This document shows, one piece after another, positions 14,558 to 21,196 of a stretch of 36,150 nt of DNA; the first letter of the stretch is position 1; every line of letters begins with the position of its first letter. Position numbers and translations under genes: made by a program. The notes under the pieces are model-generated. The model worked only from the letters and a program-made list of their open reading frames with translations. It had not been told where the DNA came from and made no database searches. Source of the stretch: Oscillospiraceae bacterium (GTDB lineage Bacteria > Bacillota > Clostridia > Oscillospirales > Ruminococcaceae); contig JAHHUD010000010.1 of NCBI GenBank assembly GCA_020024185.1, forward strand, positions 1 through 36,150, written 5' to 3'.

Positions 14558-15268
14558 ATGGAAGAACTTATAAAAGTGCAAATAAACGAAAATAACGAGC
14601 AATTAGTAAGTGCAAGAGAGTTGCACGAAAAGTTAAAAGTAAATACAAAATATAATGACTGGTTTACAAGAATGTGTGATTATGGCTTTATTGAAAATCA
14701 AGATTATATAACTGTTTCTCAAAAAAAAGTAACAGCTCAAGGCAACACATCTAATTATAACGACCATATTTTAAAACTTGACATGGCAAAAGAAATCTGC
14801 ATGATACAACGCACTGAAATCGGTAAACAGTTTAGACAGTATTTTATTGAATGTGAACGCAGATTAAAAGAACAGTCACAATTTAGACTACCAACAACTT
14901 ATAAAGAAGCTTTGCTCCAACTTGTTGAAAAGGTTGAAGAAAACGAAAAGCTTTTGCTAGAAAATCAAGATATGAAACCAAAAGCAGAATTTTTTGACGC
15001 AGTTACAAACAGTAAAACAGCTATACAAATGGCTGATGTTGCAAAAGTGCTTGATATGGGTATCGGCAGAAATAAGCTGTTTGAAATATTAAGAGAACAT
15101 AAAATACTTATGCAAGATAATAGACCATATCAAAAATATATTGATAATAGTTGGTTTAGAGTTGTCGAAGTTAAATATATTAAACCTAATGGCGATACTG
15201 CTATTAACTTAAAAACGCTTGTTTATCAAAAAGGTATAAACGGCATTAGAAAAATATTAAATAAATAA
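14558..15268 (+). CDS. Phage antirepressor (AntA/AntB domain plus KilAC domain)
   Basis: 236 residues. The N-terminal AntA/AntB domain is recognisable from VSARELHEKLKVNTKYNDWF (residues 17-36), GFIENQDYI and a late KEICMIQRTEIGKQFRQYF. The C-terminal KilAC domain has FFDAVTNSKTAIQMADVAK, then LGIGRNKLFE-like MGIGRNKLFEILR, and a closing Y-Q-K-G-I segment. Antirepressors of this class inactivate phage repressors or act as DNA-binding regulators. No repressor is encoded here, so the target may be a host prophage repressor or the control region at 9770-9880. Confidence 0.85.
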   Translation: MEELIKVQINENNEQLVSARELHEKLKVNTKYNDWFTRMCDYGFIENQDYITVSQKKVTAQGNTSNYNDHILKLDMAKEICMIQRTEIGKQFRQYFIECERRLKEQSQFRLPTTYKEALLQLVEKVEENEKLLLENQDMKPKAEFFDAVTNSKTAIQMADVAKVLDMGIGRNKLFEILREHKILMQDNRPYQKYIDNSWFRVVEVKYIKPNGDTAINLKTLVYQKGINGIRKILNK

Positions 15269-15285
15269 TAAAAAGAGGTAACAAA

Positions 15286-16146
15286 ATGAATGTATTAAGC
15301 TTATTTGATGGAATTAGTTGTGGAATGGTTGCTTTAGAAAGAGCAGGGATAAAAGTAGATAAATATTATGCTTATGAAATTGATAAATATGCGATTAATA
15401 TAAGTAAAAAAAATTACCCTAGCATTATACATTGTGGAGATGTTACTACAGCAGACTTTACTCAATATAAAGGCTTTGATTTGTTAATTGGTGGAAGCCC
15501 TTGTCAAGACCTTTGTTCAATGGGTAGCAGAAAAGGGTTGAAAGGGGATAAAAGTAAATTATTTTTTGAATTTGTTAGAGCATTAAATGAAGTTCAACCA
15601 AAGTTTTTTTTGCTTGAAAATAATGCTAGTATGTCTAAGGAAAATCAAGATTTAATTTCAAATTATTTGGGGGTTCAACCTGTTTTAATAAATTCTATTG
15701 ATTTTTCAGCACAAAATAGAAAAAGATTTTATTGGACAAATATTCCTGTTTCTAAAATATCTCCAATTCACCGAAAAATTAAAGATATTGTTGAGCCAAT
15801 GCATTGTAAATTAGAATATAATGTTTGTGATAAAGTATATAAATATGTTTTATCTGGTGATTATGCTGGCAGAAAAATTGAAAAAACAGTGCGCACAAAA
15901 ATAAAAAAATTAAATGAAACATCAAAATGCTTAGGAACACAATGCGGAGATTATGGGAATAATACTGGTTTGATAATTGATTATGGTAATGATTTGTATT
16001 ATATTTTGACACCAATCGAAGCTGAGCGATTACAAACTTTACCAGATAATTATACTTATGGCATTCCTGACAAAAAAAGATATTTTGCCATTGGTAATGG
16101 TTGGACAGTTGATGTAATAGCACATATATTTAAAGGTTTAAAATAA
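15286..16146 (+). CDS. dcm: DNA cytosine-5 methyltransferase
   Basis: 286 residues with the C5-methylase motifs in order: motif I SLFDGISCGM (residues 5-14), motif IV GGSPCQDLC with catalytic Cys73, motif VI LLENN (109-113; Asn in place of the usual Val), motif VIII QNRKRFYWTN (143-152), a short target-recognition region, motif IX LTPIEAERLQTLP and motif X AIGNGWTVDVIA. It transfers methyl groups from S-adenosylmethionine to cytosine. No partner restriction enzyme is adjacent, so an anti-restriction role is likely. A terminator follows 12 nt after the stop. Confidence 0.93.
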   Translation: MNVLSLFDGISCGMVALERAGIKVDKYYAYEIDKYAINISKKNYPSIIHCGDVTTADFTQYKGFDLLIGGSPCQDLCSMGSRKGLKGDKSKLFFEFVRALNEVQPKFFLLENNASMSKENQDLISNYLGVQPVLINSIDFSAQNRKRFYWTNIPVSKISPIHRKIKDIVEPMHCKLEYNVCDKVYKYVLSGDYAGRKIEKTVRTKIKKLNETSKCLGTQCGDYGNNTGLIIDYGNDLYYILTPIEAERLQTLPDNYTYGIPDKKRYFAIGNGWTVDVIAHIFKGLK

Positions 16147-16158
16147 ATAATAAAAATT

Positions 16159-16182
16159 CCAGTCGCAAGGCTGGTTTTTTAT
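16159..16182 (+). terminator. Rho-independent terminator after the methyltransferase
   Basis: CCAGTC and GGCTGG (16159-16164, 16169-16174) pair around a GCAA tetraloop and are followed by six T. It separates the methyltransferase from the next promoter at 16203. Confidence 0.85.
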
Positions 16183-16202
16183 TGCATATTTTAAAATAAG
16201 TA

Positions 16203-16231
16203 TTGACTTATTTGTATAACAATGGTAAAAT
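16203..16231 (+). promoter_or_regulatory. Promoter of the replication segment
   Basis: TTGACT (16203-16208), a 17-base spacer and TAAAAT (16226-16231) form a good sigma-70 promoter just after the methyltransferase terminator. Transcription would begin at about 16238 and read the HTH gene, the HNH gene, the initiator and the helicase loader. Confidence 0.75.
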
Positions 16232-16266
16232 GTAATAAAACAAATAACAAATAAAGGAGATGTATT

Positions 16267-16419
16267 ATGTATACACCAATAGAAGTAGCAAAAATTTTTA
16301 AGGTTACAAGAAAGACAATTTATAATTGGATTGAAAGTGGGAAAATTAAGCCAATTAAAATTGGTAATGTAATAAGAATACCAAAAGAAGAAGTTGAACG
16401 CATTTTGAGAGGGGAATAA
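16267..16419 (+). CDS. Excisionase-family helix-turn-helix protein
   Basis: 50 residues behind AAAGGAG. The sequence YTPIEVAKIFKVTRKTIYNW followed by IESGKIKPIKIGNVIRIPKE and VERIL is the classic excisionase/MerR small winged HTH. The fold has a DNA helix, 'ESGKIKPIKIG' wing and a closing helix. It is the first gene after promoter 16203 and may regulate it. Without an integrase here, true excision is unlikely and a transcriptional role fits better. Confidence 0.8.
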   Translation: MYTPIEVAKIFKVTRKTIYNWIESGKIKPIKIGNVIRIPKEEVERILRGE

Positions 16420-16421
16420 TT

Positions 16422-16619
16422 ATGGCTAATATTGATTACAAAAGAAGTTGTATAGTTAAATTTGTAAACAGAAATTGCAAAAAATCAAGTTGTTTTATTT
16501 GCGCTGAGGGAGATAAGTACAGTGATTATAGCAAATGTCCTTATTTTGAATTAAAACAATTGTCACGCACAAAAACAATTGATGACAGTGATATTCCATT
16601 AGATTTATTAGAAAGATGA
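16422..16619 (+). CDS. Cysteine-rich hypothetical protein, 65 residues
   Basis: Four cysteines in the first half (RSCIVKF, NCKKSSCFIC) and one in KCPYFEL give a probable zinc site; the rest is polar. Similar C-terminal 'K-C-P-x-F/Y' patterns recur in other small proteins of this phage. It starts 2 nt after the HTH gene stop and overlaps the HNH gene by 4 nt. No function can be assigned. Confidence 0.55.
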   Translation: MANIDYKRSCIVKFVNRNCKKSSCFICAEGDKYSDYSKCPYFELKQLSRTKTIDDSDIPLDLLER

Positions 16620-16984
16620 AAATAACTATGAATTACAGAAAGTATTTTAAAGAATATTATGGCATTGATTTTTCAAAAGAATATGAAGTTCACCATATTG
16701 ATTTAAACCGAGAAAATAATGATATAAGAAATTTGATGTTGTTACCTAAAACGCTTCATCGTAAATATCATATGGCTTTAAGCGTATTTAATCAGTTTCA
16801 AGTTAATCCTTGTATTGTATCATTTAATGTTAAAATATCTGGAAATGGTCCTAACACTTCAAACTATCAAAGAAGTATGGCAAAAAGCTTGTTAGTAGCA
16901 TTGGAAGAGTGTGATAAATGGTATGATTATAAGTCATATTTAGACGGCGAAATGCCTAACATTCACAATATAACGCTTGATTAG
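16616..16984 (+). CDS. HNH endonuclease
   Basis: 122 residues. The motif YEVHHIDLNRENNDIRNLML followed by LPKTLHRKYH (about residues 22-52) is the His-Asn-His beta-beta-alpha metal fold seen in phage HNH nucleases, with the second His of HH as general base. No extra DNA-binding module is evident, though a WYDYKSYLDG tail remains. It lies directly upstream of the replication initiator, a typical landing site for free-standing homing nucleases. It overlaps the preceding gene by 4 nt. Confidence 0.8.
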   Translation: MKITMNYRKYFKEYYGIDFSKEYEVHHIDLNRENNDIRNLMLLPKTLHRKYHMALSVFNQFQVNPCIVSFNVKISGNGPNTSNYQRSMAKSLLVALEECDKWYDYKSYLDGEMPNIHNITLD

Positions 16985-16998
16985 AAAGGAGAGAAAAT

Positions 16999-17772
16999 AT
17001 GAAGTGTTCAATTGAAGGGTTTAGTCAAGAATATGCGTTAACCTTTAAGAAAACAATTGAGATGTCTAATGGCAAAACTAAAACAATTAAACTTGATTGT
17101 ACAGATTTAGTTATCTTGCGTTGGTTTGTTGATTTTTATCCTAGAATGACAAAAATGACAGTTGATGGTCGTTCTTATGCTTTACTAACTCATAAGAAAT
17201 TGATAGATGATATTCCACTGTTAGATATTAGTAAACGAGCAGCTGCTGAGAGAATGCAAAAACTTGTTGAATTTGGCATATTAGACTATCAATTAAAAAA
17301 AGATGGTGGCACATTTTCATTGTATGATTTTGGTAAAAATTATATTGGGTTTGTTTCAAAAGAAATTGTAAACGGCTGTAGGTCAAACGTAGAGGGGGTT
17401 GTAGGTCAAACAACAGAGGGGGCTGTAGGTCAAACAACATACAAAGATAAATCTATTATAGATAAATCTATTATAGATAAATCTATTAATAATATATGCC
17501 CATTTTTTGAAAATCTTTGGAAAGAGTACCCTAACAAGAAAGGCAAAAACAAGATTAGTAAAAAAGCTTTAAAAGAAATAAATTCTATTGGCGAAGAAAA
17601 AATGCTTAACGCGATTGAAAGATATAAAAAATCTATTGTTGGCACAGAAGCTAAATTTATCAAGCATGGCAGTACATTTTTTAATGGTGATTATGTTGAC
17701 TATTTATCTGATGAACCATTAGAAGATAAAATAACGGAGGTATACGATGAACGATACGGAGAAATGCTTTGA
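16999..17772 (+). CDS. Replication initiator (phage O / DnaD-like) with origin inside the gene
   Basis: 257 residues. The N-terminal winged helix includes VILRWFVDFYPRM and DISKRAAAERMQKLVEFGIL (about residues 73-92), as in phage initiators that open with a DNA-binding wHTH. A variable linker (residues 127-165) is encoded by DNA repeats. The C-terminal domain, FFENLWKEYPNKKGK then FIKHGSTFFNGDYVDYL, is the region that recruits the helicase loader in related phage replication proteins. It overlaps the loader gene by 26 nt. It should bind the iterons at 17377-17435 and start bidirectional replication. Confidence 0.8.
   Translation: MKCSIEGFSQEYALTFKKTIEMSNGKTKTIKLDCTDLVILRWFVDFYPRMTKMTVDGRSYALLTHKKLIDDIPLLDISKRAAAERMQKLVEFGILDYQLKKDGGTFSLYDFGKNYIGFVSKEIVNGCRSNVEGVVGQTTEGAVGQTTYKDKSIIDKSIIDKSINNICPFFENLWKEYPNKKGKNKISKKALKEINSIGEEKMLNAIERYKKSIVGTEAKFIKHGSTFFNGDYVDYLSDEPLEDKITEVYDERYGEML
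17377..17490. other. Predicted replication origin: three iterons and three AT-rich 15-mers
   Basis: TGTAGGTCAAAC occurs at 17377-17388, 17400-17411 and 17424-17435. Next come three tandem 15-mers starting GATAAATCTATT (17446-17460, 17461-17475, 17476-17490, the last with two changed bases). The order iterons then AT-rich repeats matches lambda-type origins and the unwinding element of oriC. Copy 1 is read in a different frame from copies 2 and 3, so selection acts on the DNA. Confidence 0.7.
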
Positions 17773-19450
17773 TGAAAGAGTTTTAAAAGAAGTGGAGCGT
17801 TTAAATGCAAGCAAAGGAGAATACACCGACTGTCCTATCTGTAATGGCAAAACAATTGTATATAAGCCAGCATATAATGCAGATTTTCACTATTGGTATT
17901 GCGTTGCAACAAGTTGCAGTTGCTACCAACAATGGAAAAGTAAAAAACTTGCTCATTCAAGTGGTATTGAACAATGTTTAAATGATTTAACTTTTGATAA
18001 TTATGTTGTTGAAAGTGAGTGGCAGGCAAATGTGAAAAATAAGGCTATGGGATATACTGACGGCTGGTTTTATATTGGTGGTGGTAGTGGTTGCGTAGAT
18101 TGTGATACAGAATATTTTACAGGCACAGAATGGAAAAAAATATCAGAATATGACGGAAACAAGGTATTGCAATATAACCCAAAAACAAAAGAAGCAAGCT
18201 TAACACAACCACTTAGGTATATATCTAAGCCAACAGAAAAATTATATCAAATAAGCACATTAAGAGGTTCTGTTAATATGTGTTTATCTGACGACCATTC
18301 TTTCGCGTATATTACATCAAAAGGTCATATGCAAAAGAAAAAATTCAGTGAAGTTATGGAAATACATCAAAATAGAAGACAAGGTTTTTACGGAAAAATA
18401 GAAACGGCTTTTTTATATAGCGGAAAAGGTATTGATTTAACAGACAATGAAATTCGTTTGATGTGTGCAGTTATGGCAGATGGTTGCTTTAGAAATAAAG
18501 TAAATTTTTGTGATATTAGAGTGAAAAAGCAAAGAAAAAAAGAAAGGATGAGAGAACTTTTAAAAAATGTTAAACATAAGGAATATTTTAGAGGAGAATA
18601 TTCTGTTTTTAGATTTTATGCACCCAGAAAAGAAAAAGAATTTACAGATTATTGGTATCAATGCAATAATCACCAGTTAAAAATAATTTGTGATGAAGTT
18701 ATACATTGGGACGGCTCAGTAAATGGGAAAAGAAAAATGTTTTTTTCAACATCAAAAAAATCAGCAGATTTTATTCAATTTGCATTTTCTGCTACTGGTA
18801 ATAGGTCTACAATCGGTACAGATAATTTTCAAAGAAATGACAACAGAGAAAGACCTGTTTGTTATTATGTTAACTGCGTAAGTGGGAATAGTACTGTTTC
18901 TATGGTATGTTCAAAAGAAAAAACAAAAGCAAAAATAGAAGAATTTAAACCAAAAGACCAAAAGCAATATTGTTTTACCGTTGAAACAGGATATCTTGTG
19001 TTAAGGAGAGGAAACAGGATTTTTATTACTGGGAATTGTGGCAAAACTCATATATGTACAGCAATTGCAGGACGATTTTTAGCCACTGGCACACCAACGA
19101 TATATATGTTGTGGAGTGATGAAAGTAAAAAGCTTAAAAGACTTGTTAATGATAATGATTATGAAAAACATATAAACAAGTTTAAAACAGCTGAATTGTT
19201 ATATATTGATGATTTATTCAAAGTTAAAGATAAGAAAAAAGAGTATGTTAGCGATGGCGATGTTAAATTAGCTTTTGAAATTTTGAATTACAGATATATA
19301 AATAAATTAAAAACTGTAATTTCAAGTGAGTTTTATTTGTCCGAACTGATAGAGATTGACAGTGCAATAGCTGGACGAATAAAGCAAATGGCAAAAAATA
19401 ATTGTTTATCGATTAAAAGAGATTTAAGTAGAAATTACAGATTAAAATAG
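17747..19450 (+). CDS. DnaC/DnaI-like helicase loader ATPase interrupted by an intein
   Basis: 567 codons encode a 252-residue loader after removal of a 315-residue intein. The N-terminal part has a zinc-like CPIC and later cysteines (residues 29-59). The AAA+ part has Walker A split as GGGSG (111-115) and CGKTH (431-435), and Walker B LLYIDD (484-489). A sensor-like ISSEFYLSELIEID and an AGRIKQMAKNN segment follow. Such loaders deliver the replicative helicase to the origin using ATP. It overlaps the initiator gene, supporting a joint role. Only the spliced form should bind ATP. Confidence 0.9.
   Translation: MNDTEKCFDERVLKEVERLNASKGEYTDCPICNGKTIVYKPAYNADFHYWYCVATSCSCYQQWKSKKLAHSSGIEQCLNDLTFDNYVVESEWQANVKNKAMGYTDGWFYIGGGSGCVDCDTEYFTGTEWKKISEYDGNKVLQYNPKTKEASLTQPLRYISKPTEKLYQISTLRGSVNMCLSDDHSFAYITSKGHMQKKKFSEVMEIHQNRRQGFYGKIETAFLYSGKGIDLTDNEIRLMCAVMADGCFRNKVNFCDIRVKKQRKKERMRELLKNVKHKEYFRGEYSVFRFYAPRKEKEFTDYWYQCNNHQLKIICDEVIHWDGSVNGKRKMFFSTSKKSADFIQFAFSATGNRSTIGTDNFQRNDNRERPVCYYVNCVSGNSTVSMVCSKEKTKAKIEEFKPKDQKQYCFTVETGYLVLRRGNRIFITGNCGKTHICTAIAGRFLATGTPTIYMLWSDESKKLKRLVNDNDYEKHINKFKTAELLYIDDLFKVKDKKKEYVSDGDVKLAFEILNYRYINKLKTVISSEFYLSELIEIDSAIAGRIKQMAKNNCLSIKRDLSRNYRLK
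18092..19036 (+). mobile_element. Intein with LAGLIDADG homing endonuclease, inserted in the Walker A loop
   Basis: The insert runs from Cys116 to Asn430 of the host frame, followed by Cys431. Block A begins CVDCDTEYFTG. Block B shows LSDDHSF (His184). Two LAGLIDADG motifs are LMCAVMADG (238-246) and IICDEVIHWDG (313-323). The C-terminal blocks are TGYLVLRRGNR then FITGN, followed by C. The usual penultimate His is Gly, a variant known in some active inteins. Joining GGGSG to CGKTH restores a consensus P-loop. Confidence 0.93.
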
Positions 19451-19461
19451 GAGTTTTTAAA

Positions 19462-19980
19462 ATGGGATTATATGATATTTTTGATGATAAGCAAATAAAA
19501 ATATTTAACAACTTAGAAGAAATACAAAAGTATTATAATTCAAACACAGATACTTATGAATTTGTAGAAGATAGGGAATTATTAAATGTTCAATTTAATT
19601 TTGACTTAGTAATTCGTTCTAGTATTTACGCTAAGAACATTAAAGCTAAAAATATTAACTCACATAATATTAATGCTTGGAATATTACAGCTATAAATAT
19701 TAAAGCTTATAACATTATGGCTTTGGATATTAACGCTAATTATATTAGGGCTTGGGATATTAATGCTTGTTATATTTTTGCTTGCAATATTTTCGCTTTT
19801 AATATTTACGCTACTGATATTAAAGCTAAAACAATATCTTACTATGCAATATGTTTTGCTTATAAAAACATTGTTTGCGAATTTATTAAAAATCGCTACT
19901 TAACCGGAAAACACTTTGTCTTAGACGGAAAAGTTATAATTAAAGGAGAACAAAATGCAAATACTGGAAATACCCTATAA
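19462..19980 (+). CDS. Pentapeptide-repeat protein (isoleucine-centred)
   Basis: 172 residues. From residue 53 to about 127 every fifth residue is Ile (55, 60, 65 ... 125), with small or polar residues between, e.g. AWNITAINIKAYNI. This gives about 15 repeats of the pattern A-x-(N/D)-I-x, a form of the A(D/N)LXX pentapeptide repeat that folds as a right-handed square helix. Related proteins (Qnr, MfpA) mimic DNA and bind gyrase. An acidic N-terminal region of about 50 residues precedes the repeats. It lies between the loader and the resolvase, and a DNA-mimic role is an inference. Confidence 0.8.
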   Translation: MGLYDIFDDKQIKIFNNLEEIQKYYNSNTDTYEFVEDRELLNVQFNFDLVIRSSIYAKNIKAKNINSHNINAWNITAINIKAYNIMALDINANYIRAWDINACYIFACNIFAFNIYATDIKAKTISYYAICFAYKNIVCEFIKNRYLTGKHFVLDGKVIIKGEQNANTGNTL

Positions 19981-20311
19981 GCTAGACGGCTTAAACGAAT
20001 ATACAGCAGAGTGTAGGGGCAATAAATACGGCGGTGGCAAGTGTAAAAAGAAAAATGAACACATTATACTAGCTTGTATTAAAAATTCAAAATTAAGGCA
20101 AATACAAGGCTCTTACAGTGTTCATTTTAAATGGTATGAAAAAACAGCACGCAGAGATAAAGACAATGTCGCTTTTGCTAAAAAATTTATTTTAGATGCG
20201 TTGCAAGAGGCACATATTACAAAAGGCGATGACAATCGTTATTTAATGGGATTTACTGATACATTTATTTATGGGCAAGGGCAAAAAGTAATTGTAGAAA
20301 TTGAAGAATAA
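19955..20311 (+). CDS. rusA: RusA-family Holliday junction resolvase
   Basis: 118 residues. The RusA signature is present: RRDKDNVAFAKKFILDAL (about residues 66-83), then KGDDNRYLMGFTDTFI with the paired aspartates that bind metal. RusA dimers cut Holliday junctions at symmetrical sites to resolve recombination and replication intermediates before packaging. The gene overlaps the pentapeptide gene by 26 nt behind AAAGGAG. A hairpin follows directly after the stop. Confidence 0.88.
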   Translation: MQILEIPYKLDGLNEYTAECRGNKYGGGKCKKKNEHIILACIKNSKLRQIQGSYSVHFKWYEKTARRDKDNVAFAKKFILDALQEAHITKGDDNRYLMGFTDTFIYGQGQKVIVEIEE

Positions 20312-20315
20312 AAAA

Positions 20316-20344
20316 GCAACTACCGAGAAAAATTCGATAGTTGC
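20316..20344 (-). terminator. Hairpin after rusA, terminator-like on the minus strand
   Basis: GCAACTACCGA (20316-20326) pairs with TTCGATAGTTGC-side sequence (20334-20344) with one mismatch. On the minus strand the stem is followed by six T; on the plus strand by TAAAAAAG, which lacks a U-run. It would stop leftward, antisense transcription entering rusA, or act as a 3' end stabiliser for the rightward mRNA. Confidence 0.55.
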
Positions 20345-20412
20345 TAAAAAAGAGGAGTTAAAAAACTTAACAAATTTAATATAACAAAATTAAATAAAAA
20401 AGTCAATAGCCC

Positions 20413-20441
20413 TTGACAAAAGCAAATATATTTTGTATACT
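20413..20441 (+). promoter_or_regulatory. Consensus promoter of the structured leader
   Basis: TTGACA (20413-20418), exactly 17 bases, and TATACT (20436-20441). It is the best sigma-70 match in the early block. It drives a 128-nt leader and the genes from 20576 on. Confidence 0.85.
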
Positions 20442-20447
20442 ATAAGA

Positions 20448-20575
20448 GTAATCACTGATTAAGTGCTAGTTAATCAATGATTTTTAAAACTTAATAGTGA
20501 TTATACAATAGCTTTTGTTTTTTGGTACTAGCACTACCAGATTACAAAAGCTATTTTGTTTAAAGGAGTTAAAAA
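20448..20575 (+). ncRNA. Structured 5' leader with two kissing hairpins
   Basis: Hairpin 1 (20450-20482) closes with GATTAA/TTAATC around loop GTGCTAG (20463-20469). Hairpin 2 (20507-20555) has a 12-bp stem, AATAGCTTTTGT with ACAAAAGCTATT, and an inner GGTA/TACC stem around loop CTAGCAC (20528-20534). The two 7-nt loops are perfect complements. An alternative stem pairs 20450-20463 with 20490-20502 and would destroy hairpin 1. The downstream AAAGGAG and ATG lie just after hairpin 2. Confidence 0.65.
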
Positions 20576-20986
20576 ATGAGACAAAGGCAAGTAATAGTGA
20601 CACTGCCGAATGGTGAGGAAACAATTTACAATTCAGCAACTGAATGTTCAGAAAAAATAGGTATTCATTATACAACATTAAGTATGATATTGAATGGCAA
20701 AAGAAAACCGTTGAGAAATGGCATAAAATATGAATACGGAGAATTTTCACAGAGAAGAAAAATAAATAAGCCACCTAAAGCGACACAACCTAAATCAACA
20801 CAACAAAGAAGAAAATACGAAACGACTAAATGTTGGGAATGCAAAAATTCATACACAAATGGTTGCAGCTGGGCAAAAGATTTTATCCCAGTCAAAAATT
20901 GGGTTGCAGAAGAAACAATACTTAATAAAAAATATTCAGTAAAATCATATCACGTAATTAAATGTCCAGAATTTATAAAGGGGTAG
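20576..20986 (+). CDS. HTH/NUMOD-like protein with C-terminal zinc site
   Basis: 136 residues. The N-terminal part (YNSATECSEKIGIHYTTLSM then ILNGKRKPL) resembles the NUMOD1-type or small HTH DNA-binding module found in phage nucleases and regulators. A basic linker (about residues 60-80) leads to a C-terminal cysteine site, CWECKNSYTNGCSW and VIKCPEF. It is the first gene after the kissing-loop leader and is a candidate regulator of its own leader or of early genes. No nuclease motif is visible. Confidence 0.6.
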   Translation: MRQRQVIVTLPNGEETIYNSATECSEKIGIHYTTLSMILNGKRKPLRNGIKYEYGEFSQRRKINKPPKATQPKSTQQRRKYETTKCWECKNSYTNGCSWAKDFIPVKNWVAEETILNKKYSVKSYHVIKCPEFIKG

Positions 20987-20990
20987 TAAA

Positions 20991-21128
20991 ATGATAAAAA
21001 AAGATGATGTTATAGCAGTAATAAAGGAATATATAAGAAATCAAATTGATGAAGGTGGACTGTATATTGATATAGTTGATTTTACAGTTGATATTATGAA
21101 AAAAATAGAAGAAATACCAGAGAATTAA
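20991..21128 (+). CDS. Small acidic protein, 45 residues
   Basis: The frame starts 4 nt after the preceding stop, with GGGG upstream. The product is helical and acidic (DDVIAVIKEYIRN, then IDIVDFTVDIMKKIEEI). Its first helix resembles that of the next tiny frame (DDVKLIKRFIKKE), suggesting a duplicated small helical unit. Function unknown. Confidence 0.5.
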   Translation: MIKKDDVIAVIKEYIRNQIDEGGLYIDIVDFTVDIMKKIEEIPEN

Positions 21129-21196
21129 TGTCACAAGATGATGTTAAACTTATAAAAAGATTTATAAAAAAGGAGAAAGCAAATGAAAAACATTGA
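21128..21196 (+). CDS. Possible 22-residue peptide
   Basis: A TAATG junction links it to the previous frame. It encodes a basic helix (DDVKLIKRFIKKEK) and contains the ribosome binding site of the next gene, which it overlaps by 14 nt. It may be only a coupling frame. Confidence 0.25.
   Translation: MSQDDVKLIKRFIKKEKANEKH

Noticed and set aside
17374..17490. CRISPR array
   Set aside because: Repeats are only 12-15 bases with 8-12 base gaps or none and lie inside a coding gene; no cas genes are present. Initiator iterons explain them.
20448..20575. Purine-type riboswitch (two 7-nt loops that kiss)
   Set aside because: There is no closing P1 stem and no conserved three-way junction bases; loop sequences also differ from that family. 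The kissing geometry is kept as a finding without class assignment.
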